64,000 nucleotides of DNA, from positions 1,847,001-1,911,000 of the forward strand of contig NZ_CP011039.1 in assembly GCF_000238255.3 (NCBI RefSeq), written 5' to 3'. Of this stretch, positions 48,171 through 58,772 are shown piece by piece; position 1 is the first letter of the stretch; the number at the start of each line of letters is the position of its first letter. A program made the position numbers and the translations under genes. Under the pieces are notes generated by a model that made no database searches, was not told the DNA's origin, and saw only the letters and a list, made by a program, of their open reading frames with translations. Source of the DNA: Pseudoalteromonas spongiae UST010723-006 (GTDB lineage: Bacteria; Pseudomonadota; Gammaproteobacteria; Enterobacterales; Alteromonadaceae).

Positions 48171-50312
48171 TTATTCTTCTGATGCTTTTTCTTCAGCGTT
48201 TGCTTCAGCTGGTGCGTCGTCTTTCTTAAGCGCTTCTTTGATGCTTAGACGTACACGGCCTTGGCGGTCAACTTCAAGTACTTTAACTTGTACTTCGTCG
48301 CCTACTTTTAGGTGATCAGCTACGTTGTTTACACGCTCTTCACTGATTTGTGAAATGTGGACTAGGCCATCTTTACCTGGTAGTACGTTAACAAATGCAC
48401 CGAAGTCTACGATACGAACAACTTTACCAGAGTAGATAGTACCTACTTCTAATTCAGCAGTTAATTGCTCAACACGTGCGATTGCAGCGCGTGCGCTTTC
48501 GCCGTTAGTTGCAGCAATTTTAACTGTACCGTCATCTTCGATTTCGATTGTTGTACCCGTTTCTTCAGTAAGTGCACGGATTGTTGCGCCACCTTTACCG
48601 ATAACATCAGCAATTTTCTTAGGTGGAATGTTAACAACATAGATACGCGGTGCAAACTCAGAAAGCTCTTCGCTTGGCTTGTCGATTGCTTGGTCCATTA
48701 CTGAAAGAATGTGCATACGAGCCGCTTTTGCTTGGTTAAGCGCGATTTGCATGATTTCTTTGTTGATACCTTCAATCTTGATATCCATTTGAAGTGCAGT
48801 TACACCTTCTGATGAACCTGCTACTTTAAAGTCCATATCACCTAAGTGATCTTCATCACCTAAGATGTCAGAAAGAACAACGAAGTCGTCGCCTTCTTTC
48901 ACTAGACCCATTGCTATACCAGCAACAGACGCTTTAGTTGGTACACCTGCATTCATAAGCGCAAGTGAAGTACCACACACTGATGCCATTGAAGAAGAAC
49001 CATTTGATTCAGTGATTTCTGAAACCACACGAACTGAGTACGGGAACTCTTCAAGGCTTGGCATTACTGCAGCAATACCACGCTTCGCTAGGTTACCGTG
49101 ACCGATTTCACGACGCTTAGGTGAACCTACAAAACCAGTTTCACCAACACAGTATGGAGGGAAGTTATAGTGAAGCATGAAACGATCAGTCTTAGTACCT
49201 GTTAGGTCGTCGATCATCTGAGCATCACGTTCTGTACCAAGTGTTGCAGTTACAAGTGCTTGCGTTTCACCACGAGTGAAGATAGCTGAACCGTGAGTAC
49301 GTGGAAGTACACCCGTCATTACGTCTAGTGCACGAACCATGTCTGGTTCACGACCGTCGATACGCTTTTCGCCAGCAATGATGCGGCCACGTACGATTTT
49401 CTTCTCTAGAGAACCGAATAATTTACCTACTTCTTGCTCGTCTAGTGATTCGTCTTCTGCTAGTTCTGCTGTTAGTTTTTCAACAACTTCAGCTTTTGCA
49501 GCAGAAATGGCTTCTTTACGTGCTACTTTGTCAGTGATTAAGTAAGCTGCGCCTACTTTCTCTTCTGCAATCGCTGCAATCTTGTCAGCAAGTGTTACGT
49601 TCTTCTCTGGAGCAGTCCAATCCCATGCTGGCTTACCCGCTTCAGCTTGGAATTCATTGATTGCTTTAATCGCTGCTTGTGATTGCTCGTGGCCGTATAC
49701 AACCGCACCAAGCATCACGTCTTCAGAAAGCACTTCAGCTTCTGATTCAACCATAAGTACTGCGTTTTCAGTACCTGCAACAACTAGGTCTAGTTTACTT
49801 TCAACTAGCTCAGTTGCTGATGGGTTAAGTACATACTGGTCATTGATATAACCAACGCGCGCTGCACCAAGTGGACCATTAAATGGAATACCAGAAATAG
49901 CAAGTGCCGCAGAAGTACCGATTAACGTTACGATGTCAGGCTTGATTTCTGGGTCAATTGAAACAACTGTTGCAATTACTTGTACTTCGTTTACGAAACC
50001 GTCTGGGAAAAGTGGACGGATTGGACGGTCGATTAGACGTGCTGTAAGTGTTTCGCCATCGCTTGGACGACCTTCACGCTTAAGGAAACCACCTGGGATA
50101 CGACCAGCAGCGTACATACGCTCTTGGTAGTTAACTGTGAGTGGGAAGAAATCTTGACCAGGTGCCGCTTCGCGCTTACCTACTACTGATACAAGTACTG
50201 CTGTATCACCGATGCTCGCGATAACTGCTGCATCTGCTTGACGAGCAACTGCGCCCGTCTCTAAAGTCACTTCATGTTGACCAAACTGAAATTTTTTAAT
50301 AATTGGTTGCAT
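48171..50312 (-). CDS. pnp: Polynucleotide phosphorylase
   Basis: 713 residues. Phosphorolytic 3'-5' exoribonuclease of the RNA degradosome. Two RNase PH domains ([20 protein letters not shown] in part as [25 protein letters not shown] and MLHYNFPPY; active-site [16 protein letters not shown]), then a KH domain ([16 protein letters not shown]) and an S1 domain ([26 protein letters not shown] in part as [12 protein letters not shown]). It lies downstream of rpsO as usual, but separated by 535 bases holding a duplicated rpsO tail and a leader hairpin. Confidence 0.97.
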   Translation of the reverse strand: MQPIIKKFQFGQHEVTLETGAVARQADAAVIASIGDTAVLVSVVGKREAAPGQDFFPLTVNYQERMYAAGRIPGGFLKREGRPSDGETLTARLIDRPIRPLFPDGFVNEVQVIATVVSIDPEIKPDIVTLIGTSAALAISGIPFNGPLGAARVGYINDQYVLNPSATELVESKLDLVVAGTENAVLMVESEAEVLSEDVMLGAVVYGHEQSQAAIKAINEFQAEAGKPAWDWTAPEKNVTLADKIAAIAEEKVGAAYLITDKVARKEAISAAKAEVVEKLTAELAEDESLDEQEVGKLFGSLEKKIVRGRIIAGEKRIDGREPDMVRALDVMTGVLPRTHGSAIFTRGETQALVTATLGTERDAQMIDDLTGTKTDRFMLHYNFPPYCVGETGFVGSPKRREIGHGNLAKRGIAAVMPSLEEFPYSVRVVSEITESNGSSSMASVCGTSLALMNAGVPTKASVAGIAMGLVKEGDDFVVLSDILGDEDHLGDMDFKVAGSSEGVTALQMDIKIEGINKEIMQIALNQAKAARMHILSVMDQAIDKPSEELSEFAPRIYVVNIPPKKIADVIGKGGATIRALTEETGTTIEIEDDGTVKIAATNGESARAAIARVEQLTAELEVGTIYSGKVVRIVDFGAFVNVLPGKDGLVHISQISEERVNNVADHLKVGDEVQVKVLEVDRQGRVRLSIKEALKKDDAPAEANAEEKASEE

Positions 50313-50597
50313 TAAAAAATCCTTTATTTTGTATAGCTATTTGAATAACACCAATTACAGTAGTTAATCGTATTTGACGATAAATTAAGCGAGCAAAATC
50401 GATTAACTACTACAATTGGCATCAGTTTATTAAGTGAATGATTTAGCGTTGTTTAGCACCAAGCATTTCACTTGTGCGCTAGTATACTGCATAGCGCGAA
50501 AGATGGTAGTGTCGCAGCGTAAAAAAGCAGCCTATGTCATGTTTTTTTATGCCAAATGGCAAGGTGTTAATCTTATATATTGTTAAATTTCAGACAC
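50313..50597 (-). other. pnp leader and upstream region
   Basis: Non-coding leader of pnp. Besides the long hairpin listed separately (50351-50419) I see no gene. A promoter for pnp probably lies at about 50430-50580 but could not be pinned down. Confidence 0.5.
50351..50419 (-). promoter_or_regulatory. Long hairpin in the pnp leader (candidate RNase III/PNPase autoregulation site)
   Basis: The 20-base arms 50351-50370 and 50400-50419 pair at 18 of 20 positions around a 29-base loop. In the RNA it lies about 40-110 bases before the pnp start. E. coli pnp has a comparable leader stem cut by RNase III and used by PNPase to repress its own mRNA; that function here is inferred. Confidence 0.6.
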
Positions 50598-50626
50598 AAA
50601 AAAAGCAGCCGAAGCTGCTTTTTTTT
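50598..50626 (-). terminator. Duplicate copy of the rpsO terminator
   Basis: GCAGC stem with flanking seven A and eight T; on the minus strand the loop is TTCG, a stable tetraloop. It is a copy of the terminator at 50808-50834. Confidence 0.85.
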
Positions 50627-50639
50627 GGCATCAAAGTGA

Positions 50640-50745
50640 TTAGCGACGTAGGCCAAGCTCTTTGATTAGCGCTGAATAACGCCGGGCGTCTTTACGCTTT
50701 AGGGTGTCAAGAAGCGGGTTTATGAAAGTACGTTGACTTACAAGC
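50640..50745 (-). pseudogene. Partial duplicate of the rpsO 3' end
   Basis: On the minus strand the last 24 codons read [28 protein letters not shown], matching the end of S15 with changes at three positions. Upstream the SQR block is followed by a two-residue insertion (SQR-TFINP) and homology then fades; no start codon or ribosome site exists. It is a remnant left by tandem duplication of the gene end and its terminator. Confidence 0.88.
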
Positions 50746-50807
50746 ACTACTCTTACTTCTTTGAATGAAGCTTTATTTTAAAACGTATAAACGCGAATTT
50801 CAGACAC

Positions 50808-50834
50808 AAAAAAAGCAGCCGAGGCTGCTTTTTT
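50808..50834 (-). terminator. rpsO terminator
   Basis: GCAGCC/GGCTGC stem with seven A before and six T after, 13 bases downstream of the rpsO stop codon. Confidence 0.87.
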
Positions 50835-50847
50835 GGCATCAAAGTGA

Positions 50848-51114
50848 TTAGCGACGTAGGCCAAGCTCTTTGATTAGCGCTGAATAACGCTCAACGTCTT
50901 TACGCTTTAGGTAGTCAAGAAGGTTACGACGTTGACTTACTTTGCGAAGAAGACCACGACGTGAGTGGAAATCGTGCTTGTGATCAGCGAAGTGACCTTG
51001 AAGCTTGTTGATATCGAAAGTTAAAAGTGCAACTTGTACTTCTGGTGAACCAGTATCGCCTTCAGCACGTGCAAATTTAGCAACGATTTCAGCTTTTTCT
51101 TGAATGCTTAGCAT
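50848..51114 (-). CDS. rpsO: 30S ribosomal protein S15
   Basis: 88 residues after the initiator count usual for S15 (89 with Met in E. coli). The sequence shows [19 protein letters not shown] in part as GDTGSPEVQ, the [16 protein letters not shown] loop and [14 protein letters not shown]. It binds 16S rRNA helices 20-22 early in 30S assembly. A GGAG site precedes the ATG. The gene lies between truB and pnp, as in the E. coli order. Confidence 0.97.
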   Translation of the reverse strand: MLSIQEKAEIVAKFARAEGDTGSPEVQVALLTFDINKLQGHFADHKHDFHSRRGLLRKVSQRRNLLDYLKRKDVERYSALIKELGLRR

Positions 51115-51243
51115 TGTTAGACTCCAAAATTTAGTGAGTTAATTGAATTTACTTTAGCCGATCACTAATTCAGCCAAAGCGTTTAAGCTGGCGTATTCTA
51201 CCAGCATTTAAAATTACTACAAGTAGCAGTAAATACTTTATTG

Positions 51244-52182
51244 CTAAGCGTTAGATAATCCACGCTTAGATTTAAGTTGGCCGTCACTATTGCGCTCACC
51301 AATGCCCATAAAGCGGTTATCGCTTTGACGGATAACTTTAAACTCACCGTCGGGTAGGTTTGGCATAGTTGCCGCCTGACCATGACTAAACGCTTTCGCC
51401 TGCCCATCGGTTACCAACACTTCTGTCATACCATATAATGCGGTATCCATTGGCAATAATAATGGATCAAGCTTTTCGCTCGGTGTGATGTCGTTTGCTT
51501 TTGCGTCATCAAGAATCGCTTGTAATTCGTCAAGCGTCATCATTTGTTCAGCCGGATAATGACCCACTGCACTGCGATGCAGCATAATAACGTGTGCGCC
51601 ACAGCCTAGCTTTTCACCTAAATCGTCAACAATAGTGCGAATGTAAGTGCCTTTACTCACATGCGCGGTCATTTGAATTTCGTTATTGTCAAAATCAACT
51701 TCGTCTAGGGTTAAACTAAACACATTGATTTTACGGCACTTACGTGGCACTTCGATGCCTTGTCTTGCATAGTAATATAAAGGTTTGCCTTCATATTTCA
51801 GCGCCGAGTACATCGATGGGTATTGGTCCGATTCGCCTTCAAATGATTTCACTGCATCAACTAACTGCTGCTTAGTGATATTAACTGGCTTAGTTTCAAC
51901 AATTTCGCCATCTGAATCTGAGGTGTCAGTGCGTTCGCCCAACTTAGCACGCACCACATAGGTTTTATCAGTATCTAACAAAAACTGCGAAAACTTGGTC
52001 GCTTCACCAAAACAAATTGGCAACATGCCTGTTGCCAGTGGATCAAGTGCACCGGTATGTCCTGCTTTTTGCGCAAAGTAAATGCCCTTAGCAATTTGCA
52101 GTGCTTTACTTGATGAGATGCCAGTTGGTTTGTTTAACAGTAAAATGCCGTCAATTGCACGACCTTTTTGCCTACGCCCCAT
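51244..52182 (-). CDS. truB: tRNA pseudouridine(55) synthase TruB
   Basis: 312 residues. Converts U55 in the T-arm of tRNAs to pseudouridine. Catalytic aspartate in GHTGALDPLATG; also LLNKPTGISSS, YPSMYSALKYEGKPLYYYAR (as motif SALKYEGKPLY) and SKGTYIRTIVDDLG. A C-terminal PUA-like region follows. Its ATG overlaps the rbfA stop by one base. Confidence 0.96.
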   Translation of the reverse strand: MGRRQKGRAIDGILLLNKPTGISSSKALQIAKGIYFAQKAGHTGALDPLATGMLPICFGEATKFSQFLLDTDKTYVVRAKLGERTDTSDSDGEIVETKPVNITKQQLVDAVKSFEGESDQYPSMYSALKYEGKPLYYYARQGIEVPRKCRKINVFSLTLDEVDFDNNEIQMTAHVSKGTYIRTIVDDLGEKLGCGAHVIMLHRSAVGHYPAEQMMTLDELQAILDDAKANDITPSEKLDPLLLPMDTALYGMTEVLVTDGQAKAFSHGQAATMPNLPDGEFKVIRQSDNRFMGIGERNSDGQLKSKRGLSNA

Positions 52183-52580
52183 TAGTCTTCTTGACCTTCT
52201 TGTGGCTCATCGCCACGCTTTTCGTTGTCGTCGCGAATTACTTGATCAACTAAATTCGAAATGCGCATACCTTCTAATAATGAAGTATCCATTACGAACT
52301 TAATTTCAGGCACAATACGTGCGCGAATACGTTTACCAAGTAATGAACGTACAAAGCCCTGTGCTTCGCCTAAAATTTTCATGATCAGTTTTGACTTTTC
52401 TTCGTCGTGATCATTAAGCGTTGTAACAAACACTTTGGCGTACGATAAATCACGTGATACTTCTACTGCGCTCACAGTGATCATACCAAGACGTGGATCT
52501 TTAATTTCACGTTGTAAAATAAGTGCCACTTCTTTTTGGATCTGTTGACCCACTCTATCTGTACGAGAAAATTCTCTCAT
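52182..52580 (-). CDS. rbfA: Ribosome-binding factor A
   Basis: 132 residues. KH-like cold-shock protein for 30S maturation; it has the typical start [16 protein letters not shown] and the block [15 protein letters not shown]. It lies between infB and truB in the nusA operon. Confidence 0.95.
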   Translation of the reverse strand: MREFSRTDRVGQQIQKEVALILQREIKDPRLGMITVSAVEVSRDLSYAKVFVTTLNDHDEEKSKLIMKILGEAQGFVRSLLGKRIRARIVPEIKFVMDTSLLEGMRISNLVDQVIRDDNEKRGDEPQEGQED

Positions 52581-52627
52581 AAACTTTTCTTATTCCTCTT
52601 AAATACTATTTGAGAAAATAGCATAAA

Positions 52628-52644
52628 GGGGGCATAAAGCCCCC
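52628..52644 (-). terminator. Short GC hairpin between infB and rbfA
   Basis: GGGGGC/GCCCCC with a five-base loop in the 93-base gap. T run is weak (CCTTTATG), so it is more likely a processing or partial attenuation point than a full terminator. Confidence 0.45.
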
Positions 52645-52673
52645 AAAGAATTATCTAATTATTGAAGTGAAAG

Positions 52674-55322
52674 TTACAGGCTACGCTGAACTTCAACAAC
52701 TTCAAATACTTCGATTTGGTCACCAACTTTAACGTCGTTGTAGTTCTTAACACCGATACCACATTCCATACCGTTACGAACTTCTTGAACGTCGTCTTTA
52801 AAGCGGCGTAGTGATTCAAGTTCACCTTCGTAGATAACAACGTTATCACGTAGAACACGAATTGGGTTATTGCGCTTAACAAGACCTTCAGTAACCATAC
52901 AACCAGCGATTGCACCAATTTTCGGTGACTTAAACACGTCACGTACTTCTGCAAGACCAATGATCTCTTGCTTGAATTCTGGTGCAAGCATACCTGACAT
53001 TGCTTGCTTAACTTCATCGATAAGGTCGTAGATTACGCTGTAGTAACGTAAGTCTAGGTTTTCGCTATCGATTACTTTACGTGCTGATACGTCGGCACGC
53101 ACGTTAAAGCCAACAACGATTGCATTTGACGCTGCTGCAAGTGTTGCATCAGTTTCAGTGATACCGCCAACACCAGTACCAACAATCTTAACTTTAACTT
53201 CATCTGTAGAAAGCTTAACAAGTGCATCAGAGATTGCTTCTACTGAACCTTGTACGTCTGCTTTAAGTACTACGTTCACTTCAGACACATCACCTTCGGT
53301 CATGTTAGAGAACATGTTCTCAAGCTTCGCTTTCTGCTGACGTGCAAGTTTCACATCACGGAATTTACCTTGACGATAAAGTGCAACTTCACGTGCTTTA
53401 CGCTCGTCTTTAACAACTGTTGCTTCATCACCAGCCGCAGGCACACCTGAAAGACCTAGAATCTCAACAGGGATTGACGGGCCCGCTTCTTTAATTTCTT
53501 TACCATCTTCGTCGCGCATCGCACGAACACGGCCGTACTCTAGACCACACAGTACGATATCGCCTTGCTTAAGCGTACCTGATTGAACAAGTACAGAAGC
53601 AACAGGACCGCGACCTTTATCTAGACGTGATTCGATAACCACACCAGATGCCATGCCTTCATGAACAGCTGTTAGTTCAAGTAGCTCTGACTGCATTAGA
53701 ATTGCTTCTAATAAATCATCAACACCAGTACCTACTTTCGCAGAGATATGAACAAACTGTACGTCACCACCCCAATCTTCAGGGATTACGTCGTGCTGTG
53801 AAAGCTCGTTCTTAACGCGATCTGGATCTGCGCCTTCTTTATCGATTTTGTTCACTGCAACAATCAGTGGTACTTCAGCTGCTTTCGCGTGCTGTACTGC
53901 TTCGATTGTTTGTGGCATTACGCCATCGTCTGCTGCAACTACAAGTACTACGATATCCGTTGCTTTCGCACCACGTGCACGCATTGAGGTAAACGCTGCG
54001 TGACCCGGAGTATCTAGGAAAGTGATCATGCCGTTGTCTGTTTCAACGTGGTATGCACCAATGTGCTGCGTAATACCACCGGCTTCACCGTCTACTACGT
54101 TCTTAGAACGGATGTAGTCAAGTGTTGATGTTTTACCATGGTCAACGTGACCCATAACAGTAACAACTGGTGCACGTGGCGCTTGCTCACCGTCTGCACC
54201 ACGATCTGAAAGTACTTTCTCTTCCAGCTCGTTTTCTTTAACCAATACAACTTTGTGACCCATTTCTTCAGCAACAAGTGATGCTGTTTCTTGGTCTAGT
54301 ACTTGGTTAATTGTTACCATTTCGCCCATTTTCATCATGGTCTTGATAACTTCAGTACCTTTAACCGCCATACGAGAAGCAAGTTCAGCTACTGTGATTG
54401 TTTCGCTGATGCGAACGTCACGCGTTACTTCTTGAGTTGGTTTTTGGAAACCGTGTTGCAGTGACTGAGGCGCTTTAAGCTTGCCCTTTTTACCTGCTTT
54501 ACCTTTACCGCGTGGTGCAGGTGCATCTTCTTTTTTCTTTTTCTTCTTGCCTGAACGACGGGCTGACTGTTCTTCTTTCATGTCAGACTCGTCTTCAGCA
54601 AGACGCGCTGCTTCAGATGAAGTGCTGTGGTAATCCGCCGTTTCTTCACGACGTTTACGCTCTTCTTCTTCCGCTTTCCAACGCGCTTCGTTTTCTTCAG
54701 CTAAACGCTTCGCTTCTTCTTCAGCACGCTTTGCTTCTTCTTCAACTTTACGCTTAGCCGCTTCTTCAGCTTCGCGTTGAAGACGTTCTTCTTCCGCTTT
54801 TTCTTCAGCGGTCATCTTAGGTGCTTCAGGTGCCTTTGCTTTTGGCTCAGCATTTGCTTTTGCTTTACGTTCAGCTTCTTCTTTTGCTTTGCGTTCTGCT
54901 TCTTGCTTCGCTTTCAATTCAGCCTCTTGCTTTGCTTTTAACTCTGCTTCTTGCTGTGCTTGTTGCTCAGCTTCGATACGTGCCTGCTCTGCTGCTTGCT
55001 CAGCCGCCTGCTCTTCTAGTGCACTTTTCTTAACATAAGTGCGCTTTTTACGTACTTCTACTTGCACTGACTTTGCTTTGCCTGAGCCACTTGGCACACT
55101 TAATGTGCTTTTGCTCTTACGCTGTAACGTCATGCGCGTTGGTGCACTTGTACCTTCACCACCATGTGCGCGGCTTAAATGATCAAGTAACTGCGCTTTT
55201 TCATCTTCAGTAACTTGATCTGACGGAGATTTCTCAATTCCAGCGTCTTTGAACTGTTGCACTAGTTTATCAACAGTTGTACCTATGTCGCTGGCGAGTT
55301 TATCAATACTTACTTCTGCCAT
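52674..55322 (-). CDS. infB: Translation initiation factor IF-2
   Basis: 882 residues. The N-terminal domain is followed by a long charged coiled region with [12 protein letters not shown] repeats (about 95-270), then the GTPase core with G1 [10 protein letters not shown]3 DTPGHAAF, G4 NKID, and beta-barrel domains to the C-terminus. It brings initiator tRNA to the 30S subunit. Internal ATG/GTG starts may give shorter forms as in E. coli, not assessed here. Confidence 0.97.
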   Translation of the reverse strand: MAEVSIDKLASDIGTTVDKLVQQFKDAGIEKSPSDQVTEDEKAQLLDHLSRAHGGEGTSAPTRMTLQRKSKSTLSVPSGSGKAKSVQVEVRKKRTYVKKSALEEQAAEQAAEQARIEAEQQAQQEAELKAKQEAELKAKQEAERKAKEEAERKAKANAEPKAKAPEAPKMTAEEKAEEERLQREAEEAAKRKVEEEAKRAEEEAKRLAEENEARWKAEEEERKRREETADYHSTSSEAARLAEDESDMKEEQSARRSGKKKKKKEDAPAPRGKGKAGKKGKLKAPQSLQHGFQKPTQEVTRDVRISETITVAELASRMAVKGTEVIKTMMKMGEMVTINQVLDQETASLVAEEMGHKVVLVKENELEEKVLSDRGADGEQAPRAPVVTVMGHVDHGKTSTLDYIRSKNVVDGEAGGITQHIGAYHVETDNGMITFLDTPGHAAFTSMRARGAKATDIVVLVVAADDGVMPQTIEAVQHAKAAEVPLIVAVNKIDKEGADPDRVKNELSQHDVIPEDWGGDVQFVHISAKVGTGVDDLLEAILMQSELLELTAVHEGMASGVVIESRLDKGRGPVASVLVQSGTLKQGDIVLCGLEYGRVRAMRDEDGKEIKEAGPSIPVEILGLSGVPAAGDEATVVKDERKAREVALYRQGKFRDVKLARQQKAKLENMFSNMTEGDVSEVNVVLKADVQGSVEAISDALVKLSTDEVKVKIVGTGVGGITETDATLAAASNAIVVGFNVRADVSARKVIDSENLDLRYYSVIYDLIDEVKQAMSGMLAPEFKQEIIGLAEVRDVFKSPKIGAIAGCMVTEGLVKRNNPIRVLRDNVVIYEGELESLRRFKDDVQEVRNGMECGIGVKNYNDVKVGDQIEVFEVVEVQRSL

Positions 55323-55346
55323 TATTTACTTTACCTCCGTCAATAA

Positions 55347-56846
55347 TTATTCGTCGCCAAACCAGCAAATATTACGTGCAGCCATGATTAGCTCACCCGC
55401 TTGTTCTTCGCTTAGTTCAGTAATGTCTACAAGTTCGTCCACACCTTGCTCTGCAAGATCTTCAAGGGTAACTACACCTTTGCTCGCCATTACGAATGCG
55501 AGGTGACGATCTAGACCTTCTAGGCCTAATAAGTCTGCTGCAGGCTCTGCGCCCTCTAGAGACTCTTCTGTTTTAAGTGCTTGCGTAGTTAACGCAGCCT
55601 TTGCGCGCTCGCGAAGCTCTTCTACTGTTGCTTCATCTAAGCCTTGAATTTCAAGGAATTCAGCTACAGGTACATAAGCTACTTCTTCAAGTGAAGAGAA
55701 GCCTTCTTGAATTAAGAACTCTGCAAAATCGTCGTCGATATCCAGACCTTCAGTGAATAAAGAAACCAGCTTATCTGACTCTTCTTCATTCTTCTTCTGC
55801 ATATCTTCCACTGTCATTACGTTTAGTTCCCAGCCAGTTAATTGACTTGCTAAACGTACGTTTTGACCATTACGGCCAATCGCTTGCGCTAGATTATCGG
55901 CTTCTACTGCGATATCCATTGAACGCGAATCTTCATCAACAACAATCGACGCTACCTCGGCAGGTGCCATTGCGTTAATTACGTATTGCGCTGGGTTATC
56001 ATCATAAAGCACGATATCAATACGTTCGTTTGATAGCTCAGTTGATACGGCTTGTACACGTGCACCACGCATACCTACACACGCACCTACTGGATCAATA
56101 CGCTTGTCGTTTGACTTAACCGCAATCTTGGCACGTGATCCTGGATCACGCGCTGCAGATTTAATTTCAATCATCTCTTCGCCAATTTCTGGCACTTCGA
56201 TGCGGAAAAGTTCAATTAGCATGTCAGGCTTAGAACGCGTTACAAATAATTGTGCGCCGCGCGCTTCTGGCTTAACTGCATAAAGTAAACCACGTACACG
56301 GTCGCCCGGACGGTGGTTTTCACGTGGTAACATATCATCACGGTAAATAACCGCTTCTGCATTGTTACCTAAATCAAGTACGATTGCGTCACGCGTTGCT
56401 TTTTTAACAACACCGGTGATCATCTCACCTTCTTGATCTTTGTACGCTTCAACAACCAATGCGCGCTCAGCTTCACGTACTTTCTGCACGATTACTTGCT
56501 TCGCAGTTTGTGTTGTAATACGGTCAAACTTAACTGATTCAATTTGTTCTTCAACAAAATCGCCAAGCTGGATTTCAGGTTCATCAACCTGCGCAGCTTC
56601 AAACGTAATCTCGCGGAAAGGATGCTCTAAACTACCGTCTTCTTGTGGCTCTACCACCATCCAACGACGGAACGTATCGTATTCACCTGTTTTTTGGTCG
56701 ATACTTACACGTACGTCAATATCACCTTCGTGCTTTTTCTTTGTCGCTGTCGCTAGTGCGAACTCTAGTGCTTCAAAAATTTTATCTCGTGGTACTGCTT
56801 TTTCATTCGAAACAGCTTCTGCCACCAAAAGTATTTCTTTTGCCAT
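55347..56846 (-). CDS. nusA: Transcription termination/antitermination protein NusA
   Basis: 499 residues. N-terminal RNA-polymerase-binding domain ([25 protein letters not shown] in part), S1 ([23 protein letters not shown] in part), two KH domains ([30 protein letters not shown]) and two C-terminal acidic helix-hairpin repeats ([30 protein letters not shown] type), the gammaproteobacterial form. Lies between rimP and infB. Confidence 0.97.
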   Translation of the reverse strand: MAKEILLVAEAVSNEKAVPRDKIFEALEFALATATKKKHEGDIDVRVSIDQKTGEYDTFRRWMVVEPQEDGSLEHPFREITFEAAQVDEPEIQLGDFVEEQIESVKFDRITTQTAKQVIVQKVREAERALVVEAYKDQEGEMITGVVKKATRDAIVLDLGNNAEAVIYRDDMLPRENHRPGDRVRGLLYAVKPEARGAQLFVTRSKPDMLIELFRIEVPEIGEEMIEIKSAARDPGSRAKIAVKSNDKRIDPVGACVGMRGARVQAVSTELSNERIDIVLYDDNPAQYVINAMAPAEVASIVVDEDSRSMDIAVEADNLAQAIGRNGQNVRLASQLTGWELNVMTVEDMQKKNEEESDKLVSLFTEGLDIDDDFAEFLIQEGFSSLEEVAYVPVAEFLEIQGLDEATVEELRERAKAALTTQALKTEESLEGAEPAADLLGLEGLDRHLAFVMASKGVVTLEDLAEQGVDELVDITELSEEQAGELIMAARNICWFGDE

Positions 56847-56881
56847 CTTCTTGCCTCGCTTGCCCTATTCCTTTCGCACGA

Positions 56882-57337
56882 TTAAAACTTAGCGATGATG
56901 TTCGCTTTTTCAACATTCGATAGCATGATCATACAATCCGTACCGTCGATGTTAAGCGTAATCATATCGCCATTAACCTGGGTTAAGTCGCCTTTAAAAT
57001 TGCGGCGACCGTCTTGTGGAAGCTTAGTGCGTAAACGCACTTCTTCACCTGTGGCTTTAACAAAGTGTTCTGGTTTAAATAATGGTCTGTCAATGCCTGG
57101 CGAAGATACTTCCAAGTTAAATTCATTCGTTATCGGATCTTCAACGTCTAAGATAGCGCTAATTTGCCTGCTGACATCGGCACAGTTATCTACATTTACG
57201 CCGTTTTCATGATCGATATACACGCGCAGCGTCGAATTGCGGCCCGCTTGCGCCAACTCTAAGCCCAATAATTCAAAGCCCATATCTTCAATGGTAGGCT
57301 CAAACATCGCTATTAAATCTTGTTCGAGTTTAGTCAC
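56882..57337 (-). CDS. rimP: Ribosome maturation factor RimP
   Basis: 151 residues from the GTG at 57337, chosen because a GGAGAG site lies just upstream and the family starts near this residue; the frame stays open to 57427 through leader hairpins. Signatures: MFEPTIEDMGFELLGLEL (in part GFELLGLEL), VSSPGIDRPLF. It assists 30S assembly. First protein gene after tRNA-fMet, as in E. coli. Confidence 0.94.
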   Translation of the reverse strand: MTKLEQDLIAMFEPTIEDMGFELLGLELAQAGRNSTLRVYIDHENGVNVDNCADVSRQISAILDVEDPITNEFNLEVSSPGIDRPLFKPEHFVKATGEEVRLRTKLPQDGRRNFKGDLTQVNGDMITLNIDGTDCMIMLSNVEKANIIAKF

Positions 57338-57356
57338 AACATCTCTCCGTACAAAC

Positions 57357-57376
57357 AAAAAAAGGGCATATGCCCC
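57357..57376 (-). terminator. Terminator-like attenuator directly before rimP
   Basis: On the minus strand GGGCATATGCCC is followed by seven T and then, 8 bases on, by the rimP ribosome site. It could attenuate the operon between tRNA-fMet and rimP. Confidence 0.65.
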
Positions 57377-57401
57377 AACTTCTAGCGTTTCAGATACAAC
57401 A

Positions 57402-57534
57402 ACGCCCCGAACCAAGCGGGGCGTCACATCAAAAACTAATCTGTGTGGCCGTTGGCCAAGCTTGGTGCGGGTCGAAAACCAAATTAGGCAAATACTCTTT
57501 GCCTAAACGCAAAACGCGCATTAAGTAATGCGCG
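57402..57534 (-). promoter_or_regulatory. Three hairpins in the metY-rimP leader
   Basis: In transcription order: CGCGCATTA stem with two-base loop followed by TTTT (57515-57534), TTAGGCAAA stem (57484-57506), and ACGCCCCG/CGGGGCGT stem (57402-57424). Together with the terminator at 57357-57376 they make a heavily structured leader that could carry tRNA processing and attenuation or antitermination signals for NusA control. Confidence 0.6.
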
Positions 57535-57558
57535 CAAGTTACAAAAGTAACAGGTAGT

Positions 57559-57635
<77 letters not shown>

Positions 57636-57686
57636 CCAATGACTACTTAGTTAGTCACGCAGTGCACGACTAAAAATATGGTGAGG

Positions 57687-57715
57687 ATTATAAGCTTCCA
57701 TAAGTCAATAAGCAA
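57687..57715 (-). promoter_or_regulatory. Promoter of the metY-rimP-nusA-infB operon
   Basis: On the minus strand TTGCTT (57710-57715) and a perfect TATAAT (57687-57692) are 17 bases apart. Confidence 0.75.
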
Positions 57716-57930
57716 CCTCTTATCAAGCTTTTATTGTTGCGATAATGTTAAATAAAAAACAATTAAAAAAATCATTAAATTCACAAAAAGCCATAAACGC
57801 CGTGCTACACTCGCGCTCCCCTGAAAAAGAACCATACGTTGCCACCGCCGCCTATTTGCCAAAAGCCAATGCTTTTGCAGCGGTATAAGTGCGTTGCGTA
57901 TGCCGAGACAACTTTTTAAGGGAAACCATA

Positions 57931-58704
57931 ATGATAAAAAAAGCACTTTTTTCAGCCATCGCATTGAGCTTTGCCACGACAACACTTGCCGATACCTGTG
58001 AGGGCTTTGGCCCGCAAACACCGCGCGATATTGATAACCTAGTTGGCGAGAATAAAGTAGTTTTCAGCAAAGCACCGGCCAAAGAACAGCTTAACTTATG
58101 TAATATCCACTTCCATAAAAATGCCGAACACAAAGCGAAAGATTTTTCTTTATTTGCAGGTGACGGTAAATATGGCGGTTACCAATGTAATATCTCTGAG
58201 TCACTTAGTGCCGCTGAATTAAAAGCGCCAAAAGGTAAAATTTGTAAAGGCTTAAAACCGGGGGACACCATTGAAGTGCATTGGGTACACACCTCATGTG
58301 ATGTTAAACCGGGTAAAGGTTTAGGTTCATGCTTAAGTGAAAAATGTGCAAATCCAGACCTACGCGTAGAAACTCAAGTATTTACCTTAGTAAATGATGA
58401 CGATGCACTGGATTTTAACGACTTAAGCTACGACGGCAATGTCGTAAACGGTTATCACCAAGCTAAACATATTCCAAATAACACGGGTGCGCCAGTTGAG
58501 TTTTTAGGTTCAACTACAGGCCCAAGCTTTAGCGAAAAATCATGTTCACCACTTCAAGTTACATGGAATGTACGTCCACAGTGTGCAAAGCTAAACATCA
58601 ATACTATTGGTAAATGGTGTGAAGCGAACGTTTTTAAAGAAGATCACGCGCATGGCGTGCGTCAGTTAGTAACCAACCCAACGTTATTAGCGCCAATTAA
58701 CTAA
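57931..58704 (+). CDS. Delta-class carbonic anhydrase (exported)
   Basis: 257 residues from the ATG at 57931 with an AAGGGA site 7 bases upstream. A signal peptide ends near TLA before DTCEGFGPQ. The block NLCNIHFHKNAEHK carries clustered histidines that fit zinc ligands of the delta class, and the WVHTSC and YGGYQCN blocks and about ten cysteines suggest a disulfide-bonded periplasmic enzyme. The delta family was first known from diatoms and dinoflagellates and occurs in some marine bacteria. Would interconvert CO2 and bicarbonate. Monocistronic. Confidence 0.82.
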   Translation: MIKKALFSAIALSFATTTLADTCEGFGPQTPRDIDNLVGENKVVFSKAPAKEQLNLCNIHFHKNAEHKAKDFSLFAGDGKYGGYQCNISESLSAAELKAPKGKICKGLKPGDTIEVHWVHTSCDVKPGKGLGSCLSEKCANPDLRVETQVFTLVNDDDALDFNDLSYDGNVVNGYHQAKHIPNNTGAPVEFLGSTTGPSFSEKSCSPLQVTWNVRPQCAKLNINTIGKWCEANVFKEDHAHGVRQLVTNPTLLAPIN

Positions 58705-58747
58705 GTTTTCGTTTCACGCTAACATAGCTTGTTACATTTGTTTTATG

Positions 58748-58772
58748 AAGGGTAATTTAATTACCCTTTTTT
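58748..58772 (+). terminator. Terminator after the carbonic anhydrase gene
   Basis: A nine-base stem AAGGGTAAT/ATTACCCTT with a three-base loop and a T run. Confidence 0.85.

Larger units (their letters stand above)
50587..50940. repeat. Tandem duplication of rpsO tail plus terminator (unit about 210 bases)
   Basis: Segment 50587-50741 (ATTTCAGACACAAAAAAAGC through GTTGACTTAC) is repeated at 50797-50940. The first 60 bases of the coding tail are nearly identical, while the rest has drifted, mainly in the distal copy. The offset is 208-210 bases because of small T-run differences. Confidence 0.88.

Noticed and set aside
54512..55033. Leu-rich plus-strand frames
   Set aside because: Antisense of the Glu/Ala/Lys-rich infB coiled region; Leu/Leu-rich composition is a mirror effect of CTT/CTC runs.
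57338..57427. 30-codon N-terminal extension of rimP
   Set aside because: It reads through leader hairpins and the attenuator, has no family similarity, and the GGAGAG site supports the GTG at 57337.
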